A stretch of DNA of 44,590 nucleotides from a virus. Numbering within the stretch: the first letter of the stretch is position 1; each line of letters starts with the position of its first letter. The translations under genes and the position numbers were made by a program. The notes beneath the pieces are model-generated. The model saw only the letters and a list, made by a program, of their open reading frames with translations. It made no database searches and was not told where the DNA came from. Of this stretch, positions 7,352 to 15,338 are shown piece after piece. The stretch lies in IMG/VR virus record IMGVR_UViG_3300035670_000411, positions 1-44,590 of that record; one strand, 5' to 3'.

Positions 7352-8293
7352 ATGCAGGCGAAGACAGTTAGCGTCGGCCCCGTTACGGCCGCAGTGACCA
7401 ATCAGGTGGCTCTGTCTCAGACGCCGAACGCTGGCCAGTTGGTGATCAACGGGGCGGGGTCCACGTCCAGCGCCAACAACATTGCAGGGTCGCAGGATCC
7501 GGGCGGCGCGAGCAACCTCACGCTCACGGCGAGCGTCGTCTCGTTCCCGCCCAGCTATGTCTACGTGACGAGCACCAACAACGACACGGGCATCAATTTC
7601 ACGGTCACGGGCTTCGATGTGAAGGGCAGGCCCCTGACTGAGGTGATCCCGGGCGCGAACGCGAAGGCCGCGGTGAGCGTCAATCGCTTCACGTCCGTGT
7701 CCAACGTCGCGGTGAGCGGCAACTCCGGCCCCGTGACGGTCGGCTCCTTCGAGGACGCGACGTTCACCGGATCCACCGCCCGGCAGGTGACGATCACGTC
7801 GGCCGCCGACGACAGCGGCAAGACGTTTGTCGTCAGCGGCTTTGGGGTCAACGGCGAGGTGATCTCGGAGACGATCACGGGGCCCAATACGACGACAGTC
7901 ACGACGGTCTCGTACTTCAGCTCGGTGACGAGCGTCACGATCTCGGCCAATGCTGCGGGCGCGATCACTGTCGGCATGACGGCGACGGCGACGTCCCCGT
8001 GGGTGCGCTTCGACGACTTCGCTCCCTCGAACATCTCGATCCAGTGCAATGCGATCGGCTCCGTCACCTACTCGGTGCAGAGCACGCTCGACGACCCGAA
8101 CGACCCGTTCACGCCGGCCTCGACGTCGGCGATGAGCTGGGTGGACACGTCGGACACGCTCGCGGTCACCGCAACGACGACGGTGCAGTCGAACTTCCTG
8201 TTTGCTCCGCGCTACGCTCGCGTGGTCGTGACGAATGTCAGCACGGGCTCGGTGACTGCGACCTTCCTCCAAAGCTCGAACGGGCCGAAGTAA
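7352..8293 (+). CDS. Beta-rich structural protein with internal domain duplication
   Basis: Starts 1 base after the preceding stop (TGAGATG). The 313-residue product is Ser/Thr/Val-rich and predicted all-beta. Two consecutive copies of a domain of about 65 residues can be aligned: the first begins around YVYVTSTNNDTGINFTVTGF and the second around RQVTITSAADDSGKTFVVSG. Each has the pattern TGF-V-G-x-x-x-T-E-x-I-x-G-P/A-N, then an FxSVxxVxxSxN segment and a V-x-x-G-T/S end. An extended C-terminal domain follows. This is typical of phage neck, baseplate or fibre-base proteins, but the precise role is not seen. Confidence 0.7.
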   Translation: MQAKTVSVGPVTAAVTNQVALSQTPNAGQLVINGAGSTSSANNIAGSQDPGGASNLTLTASVVSFPPSYVYVTSTNNDTGINFTVTGFDVKGRPLTEVIPGANAKAAVSVNRFTSVSNVAVSGNSGPVTVGSFEDATFTGSTARQVTITSAADDSGKTFVVSGFGVNGEVISETITGPNTTTVTTVSYFSSVTSVTISANAAGAITVGMTATATSPWVRFDDFAPSNISIQCNAIGSVTYSVQSTLDDPNDPFTPASTSAMSWVDTSDTLAVTATTTVQSNFLFAPRYARVVVTNVSTGSVTATFLQSSNGPK

Positions 8294-8458
8294 ATGGGCG
8301 GCCTTTCGTCTCCATCTGGTCTCACGCAGACCTCTGGTCTGGCCGTCAGCAGCAGCTCTGGGCCCCCGGGGCCTCCGGGAGGCGAAGGCATTTTGCTCGA
8401 GAACACCACCGATTTTTTGATGCTGGAGGACGGCCTGTCCTTCCTCTTGCAGGAGTAA
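8294..8458 (+). CDS. 54-residue tail-associated peptide gene
   Basis: The ATG directly follows the previous stop codon (TAAATG). The product is Ser/Gly/Pro-rich at the N-terminus (GLAVSSSSGPPGPPGGEG) and ends in a short amphipathic repeat, ILLENTTDFLMLEDGLSFLL, in which LLE/MLEDG/LLQE units recur. Such LLEDG-type repeats are common in short phage tail proteins. It is followed 5 bases later by the fibre gene. Function unknown, but codon phase and tight packing support a real gene. Confidence 0.6.
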   Translation: MGGLSSPSGLTQTSGLAVSSSSGPPGPPGGEGILLENTTDFLMLEDGLSFLLQE

Positions 8459-8463
8459 CTTGA

Positions 8464-10050
8464 ATGGCTAACACAGCGATCTCCGGCCTCACCGCCTCGG
8501 CTGCTGATCTTGCGGCGACAGACATCCTCCCAGTCGTCCAGACCACCGGCATCGGGCCGGTCAAGATGACGGGCCAGCAGCTTGCTGGCGGCTTGCTGGG
8601 CTCCACGACGCTCTCGGGCGCTACGGTCACTGCCAACGCGCCGGTCTTGAACTTGGAGCAGACGTGGAACAATAGCGGCGTCACGTTCACGGGGTTGAAA
8701 TTTAACGCGACCGACACCGCGAGCAATGCGAACTCCCTGCTGATGGATTTGCAGACGACCGTTAGCGGGACGACGACGAGTAGGTTTAAGGTTTTAAAAG
8801 GAGGAGCTGTCGTCTCGGCAGGAAGCATTACTTCGCTGTCATCATCTGGCGACGCTGTTTTGCAAGTGGCTAACAGCCCTACTTATGGCTACCATATGGC
8901 GAGCGGTTACGCTGTGTCGTGGGGGAGTAGTGTTTTTCTAAACGGCTCGATTGACCTCACCCTCCGCCGCCGTGACGCCGCCAATTTAGCCCTCGGCGCA
9001 GTGGACTCCGGCACGCCTGTAGCGCAGACCCTGAGCGTTCAGGGCGGCTCCGGCACGAACATCGCAGGCGCGAACTTCACCATCGCAGGCTCGCAGTCCA
9101 CCGGATCGGGCAAGGGTGGGTCGATCATACTTAGTCAATCTGCGTCGGGGTCGTCAGGAATTAATCAAAATGCGTTGGTTAATGCCTATGTATTTGAGTC
9201 TCTCGCCAGCGGTCAGACCAATGGAATTCTATTTAGGTGGAACAGTGCCACGGAAGTAGAACTTTTGCGTACTGACAGCGCCGCAACGAGCAACATGTTA
9301 CGCTTAATAACAAACGGCGGTGGCATTACTGCTCCTAGAAATTTCAGAACTGCTCGTGTTGGGTTTGGCGCGTCAGTTCAAGCTAGTGTTGCCTTTGTAG
9401 AAGATTTGGCGCTTGAGCGCGACGCCGCCAACACCCTCGCGCTGCGCAACGGCGCGGCTGCGCAGACGTTCCGGGTTTACAATACGTGGGCAAACGCTGG
9501 CGCTGATTATGAGCGACTTAGCTTTATCTGGAGCAGCAACCTTGCAATAATCAGAACAGAAAGTGCCGGAACGGGCGTTGCGCGCGAGTTGGTTTTTGGA
9601 ACTGGCGGCGGCGCGCAGTGGTTTATCAACACATCCGGCCACTTTGGAACTTACGGTTCTAATAACGTCTACGACATCGGCGCGTCCGGCGGGAACAGGC
9701 CGCGCAATGTGTACGTTGGGACCAGTGTTTTTACAGGAACAGGCGGTATAAATTTTGATATAAACAGCAGGCTTCGTAGCCCGGCTGATGGGCAAATCAC
9801 TTTGTTTAATGCTGCTCTAAATGATTTTGGCAGACTTAATTTCGGCGGCACCACCTCTAGCTTCCCCGCCCTGAAGCGCAGCACCACGACGCTGCAAGCC
9901 CGCCTTGCCGACGACAGCGACTTCGGCTCCATCCAAGGCAAGCTGACGACCGAGACCGCCTACACGGCTGGCGCACCGACAGCGACCGGCTACATTGTTC
10001 TGTACGACAGCACCGGCACTGCTTACAAAGTTCCGGCTGAAGCACTCTAA
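8464..10050 (+). CDS. Tail fibre-like protein
   Basis: This 528-residue protein has the composition of a trimeric phage fibre: Gly/Ser/Thr/Ala-rich with many short beta repeats. Several repeated patterns are visible: LNLEQTWNNSGVTFTGLKFN and VYNTWANAGADYERLSFIWS; LRRRDAANLAL and LERDAANTLAL; NAAxQTLSVQG and AAAQTFRVYN. The N-terminal 45 residues (MANTAISGLTASAADLAATD) look like the virion-anchoring segment seen in related fibres. The C-terminus (KLTTETAYTAGAPTATGYIV) matches a common fibre tail. Bases 8760-8960 and 9120-9840 are visibly AT-richer than the flanks, a sign of module exchange. Receptor binding is inferred, not shown. Confidence 0.7.
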   Translation: MANTAISGLTASAADLAATDILPVVQTTGIGPVKMTGQQLAGGLLGSTTLSGATVTANAPVLNLEQTWNNSGVTFTGLKFNATDTASNANSLLMDLQTTVSGTTTSRFKVLKGGAVVSAGSITSLSSSGDAVLQVANSPTYGYHMASGYAVSWGSSVFLNGSIDLTLRRRDAANLALGAVDSGTPVAQTLSVQGGSGTNIAGANFTIAGSQSTGSGKGGSIILSQSASGSSGINQNALVNAYVFESLASGQTNGILFRWNSATEVELLRTDSAATSNMLRLITNGGGITAPRNFRTARVGFGASVQASVAFVEDLALERDAANTLALRNGAAAQTFRVYNTWANAGADYERLSFIWSSNLAIIRTESAGTGVARELVFGTGGGAQWFINTSGHFGTYGSNNVYDIGASGGNRPRNVYVGTSVFTGTGGINFDINSRLRSPADGQITLFNAALNDFGRLNFGGTTSSFPALKRSTTTLQARLADDSDFGSIQGKLTTETAYTAGAPTATGYIVLYDSTGTAYKVPAEAL

Positions 10051-10060
10051 GGGGAGAACC

Positions 10061-10258
10061 ATGGAACCTACGATCACGTTGACGCTCAATTCCGCAGAAG
10101 TGCAGGCGCTCGGCGCGCTGCTGGATGCAGCCGTTAAGGCGTCCGGCATTCAGGGCGCAAAGGCGGCTGTGCCGCTGTTTGAGAAGCTCGAACAAGCCGT
10201 CGCTGAGGCGAACAAGACAACCCCGGCTCCCGTGGCCGACATTCAGGAGGCCGCATAA
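10061..10258 (+). CDS. Small acidic helical protein
   Basis: Start chosen at the ATG after GGGGAGAACC; 65 residues. It begins with a short beta strand (TITLTLNSAEVQ) followed by a helix rich in Ala and Leu. No motif is recognised. It lies between fibre genes and abuts the next gene (TAAATG), suggesting translational coupling; a tail-fibre accessory or assembly role is possible. Confidence 0.65.
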   Translation: MEPTITLTLNSAEVQALGALLDAAVKASGIQGAKAAVPLFEKLEQAVAEANKTTPAPVADIQEAA

Positions 10259-10657
10259 ATGGCTAAAGTTCACTATGGGGTCATCAGCCCTGACCTGACG
10301 CTCGATGTCGAGATGGAGCTGTCCGATGCCGACAGTGCCCGCGTTGTCGAGTATCTCATCGCCGCAACGCCCTACGGCACGGTCACCGAGAACGTTCAGA
10401 AGGAAGTCCCGAACCCGGCCTACAGCCCGGATCAGGAAGACCCGAACGACCCGCCTCCGACGATCCTCGTGCAAGAGTGGGTGTCTCGTCCCGCTACGCC
10501 GGAGGAGGCCCTCACGGCCTACGCGGAGGCTGTCATGAACGACATCCTCAATCAGGCATTCCAGTGGGATCAGACCAAGGCGGCGCAGCAAGCTGCGGCT
10601 GGCGTGCCTCCCATCACGCCGATCAAGCCGCCTACGCCTGTTCCGGGTCAAGGATAA
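10259..10657 (+). CDS. Small tail-region protein of unknown function
   Basis: This 132-residue protein starts directly after the preceding stop. It is acidic at the N-terminus, has a central Pro/Asp loop (YSPDQEDPNDPPPTILVQEW), then a helix (EEALTAYAEAVMNDIL) and a Pro-rich tail. No catalytic or membrane features are visible. It is part of the fibre block and may be a fibre chaperone or connector, by position only. Confidence 0.65.
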   Translation: MAKVHYGVISPDLTLDVEMELSDADSARVVEYLIAATPYGTVTENVQKEVPNPAYSPDQEDPNDPPPTILVQEWVSRPATPEEALTAYAEAVMNDILNQAFQWDQTKAAQQAAAGVPPITPIKPPTPVPGQG

Positions 10658-10663
10658 GTCAGT

Positions 10664-10867
10664 ATGGGCCTCTCGCTCGGAAATGGTTTGGCCTTCTTGG
10701 GGTTTGGGAGCTCCCGGCCCATTACCGACTGGTTCCTCGCCACTGGCGTCTGGGATCCGAGCGGCATTTGGATTGATAGCATTGCCTACCCGACTTCCCC
10801 GTTCTTCTTAGACACGGGCGTTTGGAACCCCAGCGGCTTCTGGATTGATGACGAGGTTTACCCGTGA
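10664..10867 (+). CDS. Small protein with two copies of a 24-residue WID peptide
   Basis: The 67-residue product is hydrophobic and aromatic-rich. Two copies of one unit occur 72 bases apart: FLATGVWDPSGIWIDSIAYP and FLDTGVWNPSGFWIDDEVYP. The start has no strong ribosome-binding site. Its end overlaps the GTG start of the large fibre gene by 4 bases (GTGA), so the two are probably translationally coupled. Function unknown; perhaps a fibre tip or assembly partner. Confidence 0.65.
   Translation: MGLSLGNGLAFLGFGSSRPITDWFLATGVWDPSGIWIDSIAYPTSPFFLDTGVWNPSGFWIDDEVYP
10730..10863 (+). repeat. Direct repeat of 72 bp within the WID-peptide gene
   Basis: Two diverged copies of the segment coding FL-[AD]-TGVW-[DN]-PSG-[IF]-WID are offset by exactly 72 bases, starting at 10733 and 10805. 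Confidence 0.7.
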
Positions 10868-13617
10868 CCAACATTACCACTCCCTTCGCTGGCACTGATA
10901 CGACGGCGCAGACGCAGACCAAACTGTCGTCCATTGCGAATTACTGGGCGGGCTCCAGCACGGCGCTGTCCGGCGCGGGGAGCTGGGGCGCTGTTCGCGC
11001 GATCCTCAACAACTACGCCAACGCCGCGAACCAGATCAACAACTACGAGCTGGCGTCGTCGTTCATTGACAAGCTGAACTGGCTGAACGACAGCGACAAC
11101 ATGTTCTCCGACCTGTTCGCGTTGGGCGAGGACGGGTTCTGGTACGACCCTGCTGATGCGGCGACGGTGTTTACGGACACCACGGGTTCGACCGCTGCTG
11201 TTCCGGGTAATGCGCTTGCGCTGATCTTGGACAAGCATGATGACTTGGCGCTTGGTCCTGAGCTTGTGACGAATGGCACGTTTGATAGCGGGACGACTGG
11301 TTGGAGTAGCGCAAGATCGAATTCAACCTTGTCTGTTGTTAGCGGGTCTTTGCAAGCAGAGGCTACTACCGCCTCCGCTTACGGGCCTGTAGCATCGCTG
11401 GGTGTGTTAAGTGTTGGCGTCTATAAATTATCTTTTGATTATACTATTGGATCTGGAAATTCTGATAGTTTCTTTAGGATTGCGGACGATAGCACTCTGC
11501 AAACCTCCGGAGGATTTATAGCGCCGGTTAACACAAACCTCGGAGCAGGCCCAAATAGTGGGGCCTTTGAAATAATATTTACGGTAACATCGGAAAAACA
11601 ATACTATATCGGTTTAATTGCTGCCGCAACTTCCGCTGGGAATATCATTTCTCTAGACAACGTCTCCGTCAAGGAGCTTTCCAGCTACCCCGCCACCCAA
11701 GCCACGCTCGCCGCGCGTCCTATTCTCCGCCGCGTGCCGGAGGGCGGCGTGCGGAACTTGCTGCTGTATACGGAGCAGTTTGATAATGCGGTGTGGGTTA
11801 AGAGTAGCAGTGCTGTATCTGCAAATGCAGTTATAGCTCCAGATGGTTTATTAACGGCTGACAAGCTGGAAACAAATGGCGTTCTCACCACTCACAGGAT
11901 TAGTTATGTATTATCCTTGTCGTTAGCCACATACACATTTACGCTTTACGCGCAGGCCGACGAATATGAAATTATGCTTGGTGTTTTGAAAACATCCCCA
12001 ACGGCTTTTGCAACATACGGATTTAGTCTTACCGGCTCTGGTTCTGTTGCGTGGACTAACAACAACCTAGGCGGTCGTATCTCTAGCCCAACAGCAACCA
12101 TCGAAGATGTTGGTGGTGGGTGGTATCGTTGCAGATTGACTTTTACTTCTTTAGACGCTGGGGGCTCCCTTATTATAGATTTGCAAAATGGCACAACCAA
12201 CAACTTTGCAGGGACAGCAGGTGACGGATGCTACATCTGGGGAGCGCAGCTAGAGGTCGGCTCAACCGCCACCGCCTACCAGAAGGTTACCAACGCCAAC
12301 GACGTGACCGAGGCTGGCAAGCTGTCGTTCTACAGCGCGCTGATGGATCGGATTGACGACCGTTGGTCCGTTACGCTCCCGACGATCAGCGGGACGATGG
12401 TGCTCTCGACGCCAGAGGGCACGGCTGCGTATGGCTATAGCAAGTCCTCCGGCTCGCTGGAGATTGGCGGGCACACCAACGGGCTGTACTTCCCCGGCAC
12501 TGCGCTTGTGGGCCAGATCGTGCGCGATGGCGCGATGACCAACGACGAGATCAATCGCACCGTGCAGTTCTGGAAAGCCAAGGGCGGCGGGGACGACTAC
12601 GGGACGGTGACGAACTTCAGCAATTATTGGAATAGCTGGACGGAGATTACGAGCTTCCCTGATGACATAGACACAAGCGCGGGGACGAATTTCACAGGCA
12701 CATGGTTGAACTGCACCGGCCTCACCAGCTTTCCGCTGATCGACACAAGCGCGGGGACGAATTTCACAACCACATGGTATACCTGCTCCGGCCTCACCAG
12801 CTTCCCGGCGCTTGACACAAGCTCGGGGACGAACTTCACACGCACGTGGCAGGGCTGCTCCAGTCTCACCAGTTTCCCTGTTCTCGATACGAGTGCAGGA
12901 ACAACCTTTTTTTTCGCGTGGCAGGGCTGCTCCAGTCTCACCAGTTTCCCGTTTATTGACACAGGCGCTGGGGCGACCTTCCAAAGCGCATGGCAGGGCT
13001 GCACCGGCCTCACCAGCTTCTCGGCGCTTGACACAGGCTCGGGGACAAATTTTGTTAATTCTTGGAATGGCTGCGTTGGCCTCACCAGCTTCCCGCTTAT
13101 CGACACGAGCGCGGGGACTAACTTCGGAACTACATGGTATAACTGCACCGGCCTCACTAGCTTTCCGGCGCTTGACATGAGCGCAGGGACGAGCTTCTCA
13201 GGCGCATGGCAGAACTGCACCAACCTTGCCAGCTTCCCTGTTGTTGATGTAAGCGCAGGGCAAATTTTCAACAACACATGGAATAATTGCTCTAGCCTCA
13301 CCAGCTTCCCTGCGCTTGACATAAGCTCGGGAACGAGCTTCCAAGCCACTTGGTTTAATTGCACCAGCCTCACTACGTTCCCCGCGAACATGTTCGACAC
13401 ATGCTTAGGGACAGACTTCACCAACGCTTTTACAAACACCAATCTCAGCCAAACCAGCATCGACAACATTTTGGTGAGCCTTGCAACGTCTGGTCAGTCT
13501 ACTGGCACGCGGGTGTTCAATCAGTCCGGCGGCAGCGCGCCTTCCGCCACTGGCGAGGCTGCAATCGACACGCTGCGCGGTCTCGGTTGGACTGTCACTG
13601 TAACGGGAGGCTACTAA
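10864..13617 (+). CDS. Giant tail fibre with carbohydrate-binding-like domains and ten 24-residue repeats
   Basis: A GTG start overlaps the preceding stop, with GAGG about 8 bases ahead. The 917-residue product reads as a modular fibre. Residues 1-130 look like an anchor. Around 135-270 is a jelly-roll-like module (LVTNGTFDSGTTGWSS) and around 295-470 a second (NLLLYTEQFDNAVW to YIWGAQLEVGSTATAYQ), both patterns known from phage fibres and carbohydrate-binding modules. Around 480-590 is a concanavalin-like segment ending GQIVRDGAMTNDEINRTVQF. Residues 601-840 are ten repeats of 24 residues with consensus xxDTSAGTNFxxxWxxCxxLTSFP, resembling the BspA/DUF285 type leucine-rich surface repeats. 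A cap domain follows. The two jelly-roll blocks are AT-richer than the repeats. It probably binds the host surface. Confidence 0.75.
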   Translation: MTNITTPFAGTDTTAQTQTKLSSIANYWAGSSTALSGAGSWGAVRAILNNYANAANQINNYELASSFIDKLNWLNDSDNMFSDLFALGEDGFWYDPADAATVFTDTTGSTAAVPGNALALILDKHDDLALGPELVTNGTFDSGTTGWSSARSNSTLSVVSGSLQAEATTASAYGPVASLGVLSVGVYKLSFDYTIGSGNSDSFFRIADDSTLQTSGGFIAPVNTNLGAGPNSGAFEIIFTVTSEKQYYIGLIAAATSAGNIISLDNVSVKELSSYPATQATLAARPILRRVPEGGVRNLLLYTEQFDNAVWVKSSSAVSANAVIAPDGLLTADKLETNGVLTTHRISYVLSLSLATYTFTLYAQADEYEIMLGVLKTSPTAFATYGFSLTGSGSVAWTNNNLGGRISSPTATIEDVGGGWYRCRLTFTSLDAGGSLIIDLQNGTTNNFAGTAGDGCYIWGAQLEVGSTATAYQKVTNANDVTEAGKLSFYSALMDRIDDRWSVTLPTISGTMVLSTPEGTAAYGYSKSSGSLEIGGHTNGLYFPGTALVGQIVRDGAMTNDEINRTVQFWKAKGGGDDYGTVTNFSNYWNSWTEITSFPDDIDTSAGTNFTGTWLNCTGLTSFPLIDTSAGTNFTTTWYTCSGLTSFPALDTSSGTNFTRTWQGCSSLTSFPVLDTSAGTTFFFAWQGCSSLTSFPFIDTGAGATFQSAWQGCTGLTSFSALDTGSGTNFVNSWNGCVGLTSFPLIDTSAGTNFGTTWYNCTGLTSFPALDMSAGTSFSGAWQNCTNLASFPVVDVSAGQIFNNTWNNCSSLTSFPALDISSGTSFQATWFNCTSLTTFPANMFDTCLGTDFTNAFTNTNLSQTSIDNILVSLATSGQSTGTRVFNQSGGSAPSATGEAAIDTLRGLGWTVTVTGGY
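12664..13383 (+). repeat. Ten in-frame 72-bp repeats in fibre gene
   Basis: Ten copies of exactly 72 bases, without indels, encode 24-residue units. GT-N/S-F, W, C, LTSFP and the D of the DTSAG turn are nearly invariant. The residues between F and W and between W and C differ in nearly every copy. An eleventh degenerate unit follows. Confidence 0.9.
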
Positions 13618-13618
13618 C

Positions 13619-14062
13619 ATGCGGATCACAGCAGCCTGCCCAGAGGCGATGATGTATGAGGCGAACAACCTCGCTATGTGCCTCGGCCAGTCCGCAGCGG
13701 ACGGGCTGACGTTCGTCAACATCGCGTGGCAGGACGACGACGGGAACCTCTACTCCTGCGCGTCGTTCGAGGCCAGCGAGGCTTGGATTGAGACCGCGCA
13801 GTCGCCGCTTGTGCGGCCCGAGTGGGACGTGGACGACATCATCGACATGGACGCGGCCAACGCGGCTCAGGCGGCCCTGATCTTCTGGACGCCAACCGAA
13901 GACGAGCCTGTCGCGCCGCTTGCGACGCCGGATCACCTGACGGCGATCACCGGGAACGACCCGCAGGCGTCGCTTGTTGCGATGGGGCTGAAGGCGAAGG
14001 AGGAGACGCCTCCCGAGCCAGAGCCAGAGCCCGTCGACCCATTTGACGACGAGGCACCCTGA
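13619..14062 (+). CDS. Tail-region protein of unknown function
   Basis: This 147-residue protein starts 1 base after the fibre stop codon. Its N-terminal part (MRITAACPEAMMYEANNLAM) has two Cys and a Trp/Asp-rich centre (WQDDDGNLYSCASFEASEAW). The C-terminal part is low-complexity Pro/Glu. It overlaps the adaptor gene (TGATG). I recognise it as a frequently seen neighbour of fibre genes in similar phages, but without an established role; a fibre assembly chaperone would fit. Confidence 0.65.
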   Translation: MRITAACPEAMMYEANNLAMCLGQSAADGLTFVNIAWQDDDGNLYSCASFEASEAWIETAQSPLVRPEWDVDDIIDMDAANAAQAALIFWTPTEDEPVAPLATPDHLTAITGNDPQASLVAMGLKAKEETPPEPEPEPVDPFDDEAP

Positions 14063-14757
14063 TGGCGACGAGCAACACGTACTCCTACAACCCGTCGCTT
14101 GGCGAGATTGTCCTCTACGCGTACAATCTCATCGGCATTCGCCCGACTTCGCTTCTTCAGGAGCACTTCGAGGCCGCGCGCATGGCGTCGAACATGCTCT
14201 GCGCGAGCTTCTCAAATCAGGGCGTGAACCTCTGGGCGGTGGATCTGGTCACCGTCCCGCTCGTCAATGACCAGTCGACCTACCCGGTCGACGCCAACAC
14301 CGTCATGATCCTCGACGCCTACATCCAGAGCAACGTGACCGGCGAGGACATCGACCGGATCATCATGCCCGTGAGCCGCACGGAGTACGCGTCCTACCCC
14401 AACAAGGACCGCCGGGGCTTCCCCACGGTCTACTGGTTCGATCGCCTCATCTCCCCCACCGTGACCCTGTGGCCCGTGCCCTTCGCGACGTCGGGCAACC
14501 AGACGCTGAAATATTACCGGGTGCGCCGCATACAGGACGCGAACCTGCAGAACGGCGAGCAGGTCGAAGTGCCCTACCTCTGGCTCGACGCGTTCGCCAC
14601 GAACCTCGCGTCCCGCCTCGCGCTCATCTGGTCGCCGGACAAGGTCGCCATGCTGAAGCCGCTGGCCGACGAGGCGTACAAGATCGCCGCGTCTCAGAAC
14701 GTGGAGAACGCGCAGCAGTACATTTCCCCGATGCTCTCGGGCTACTGGAGGCCCTGA
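14062..14757 (+). CDS. Head-to-tail adaptor, P22 gp4-like
   Basis: This 231-residue protein has the pattern of the gp4-type adaptor of short-tailed phages. It has N-terminal helices (GEIVLYAYNLIGIR, EHFEAARMASNMLC), a beta part with YPVDANTVMILDAYI, the RIIMPVSRTEYASYPNK segment, FPTVYWFDRL and WPVPF, and a C-terminal helical stretch (LASRLALIW, LADEAYKIAA). The family forms a dodecameric ring below the portal. P22 gp4 also has muramidase activity; no such motif is evident here. It is unusual that it lies among fibre genes and that a second adaptor-like gene lies at 19015. Confidence 0.7.
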   Translation: MATSNTYSYNPSLGEIVLYAYNLIGIRPTSLLQEHFEAARMASNMLCASFSNQGVNLWAVDLVTVPLVNDQSTYPVDANTVMILDAYIQSNVTGEDIDRIIMPVSRTEYASYPNKDRRGFPTVYWFDRLISPTVTLWPVPFATSGNQTLKYYRVRRIQDANLQNGEQVEVPYLWLDAFATNLASRLALIWSPDKVAMLKPLADEAYKIAASQNVENAQQYISPMLSGYWRP

Positions 14758-14843
14758 TCAGACATTTATTTGAAACGGAGCATTGAATAAAAACCTGAAA
14801 CTTTTAGTCTCTGACAAGAACGTAACGCCAAGGACGCAGTGTA

Positions 14844-15338
14844 ATGGGCTACGCCAGTCGACAAGGCCGCGCCAGAATAAGCTCCCGCAATCCACAGGCT
14901 GCGGGGCAATGTGATCGCTGTGGTTTTTTGTACAATCACATTAATTTGAGATGGCAGCACGACTGGGCCGGCGGGTCTCTGATCAACCGCCGAATTTTAG
15001 TGTGCTACAGATGCAATGATGTGCCTCAACAACAACTTCGCGCGATTGTCATACCCGCGGATCCTGTGCCGATCTTAAATCCCCGTGTTCCAGACTACGT
15101 GCAGTCGGCGAGCAATACACGGGTGACGTCGGGACTAGACAGTGTCGATCCTACGACTGGAATTTCAATTCCGGGCGGAGACGTTCGCACTACCGAAGAC
15201 GACGGCGTTCGCGTGACGCAGCAGACCGGAGTTCCTTCGGGCAGCTTCAATGAAACTCCGGGCACTGACCCAAATGCCCCGGGTTTGATTGGCGTGCCGC
15301 CCGATAACGTCGACGTTCCTAACACAGGACCGCTTTGA
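14844..15338 (+). CDS. Zinc-ribbon-like virion protein
   Basis: This 164-residue protein starts at an ATG after AAGGA. Residues 1-70 hold a probable zinc site: CDRCGF and, about 30 residues later, CYRCND. WQHDWAGGSL and QQQLRAIVIPADPVPI between and after them are recognisable as a conserved phage family. The C-terminal half is disordered, rich in Gly, Pro and Thr. Such proteins occur next to adaptor genes in podovirus-like genomes, suggesting a connector or neck role. The 86-base gap before it is AT-rich with no clear promoter. Confidence 0.7.
   Translation: MGYASRQGRARISSRNPQAAGQCDRCGFLYNHINLRWQHDWAGGSLINRRILVCYRCNDVPQQQLRAIVIPADPVPILNPRVPDYVQSASNTRVTSGLDSVDPTTGISIPGGDVRTTEDDGVRVTQQTGVPSGSFNETPGTDPNAPGLIGVPPDNVDVPNTGPL

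Noticed and set aside
12664-13383. Diversity-generating retroelement target
   Set aside because: The repeats vary at selected codons, but no reverse transcriptase gene and no separate template repeat are visible, and changes are not limited to adenine positions.
12262-13469. - strand frames over the fibre repeats that also look repetitive
   Set aside because: They only mirror the 72-bp DNA repeats of the + strand gene; the + strand frame gives a sensible repeat with a conserved core.
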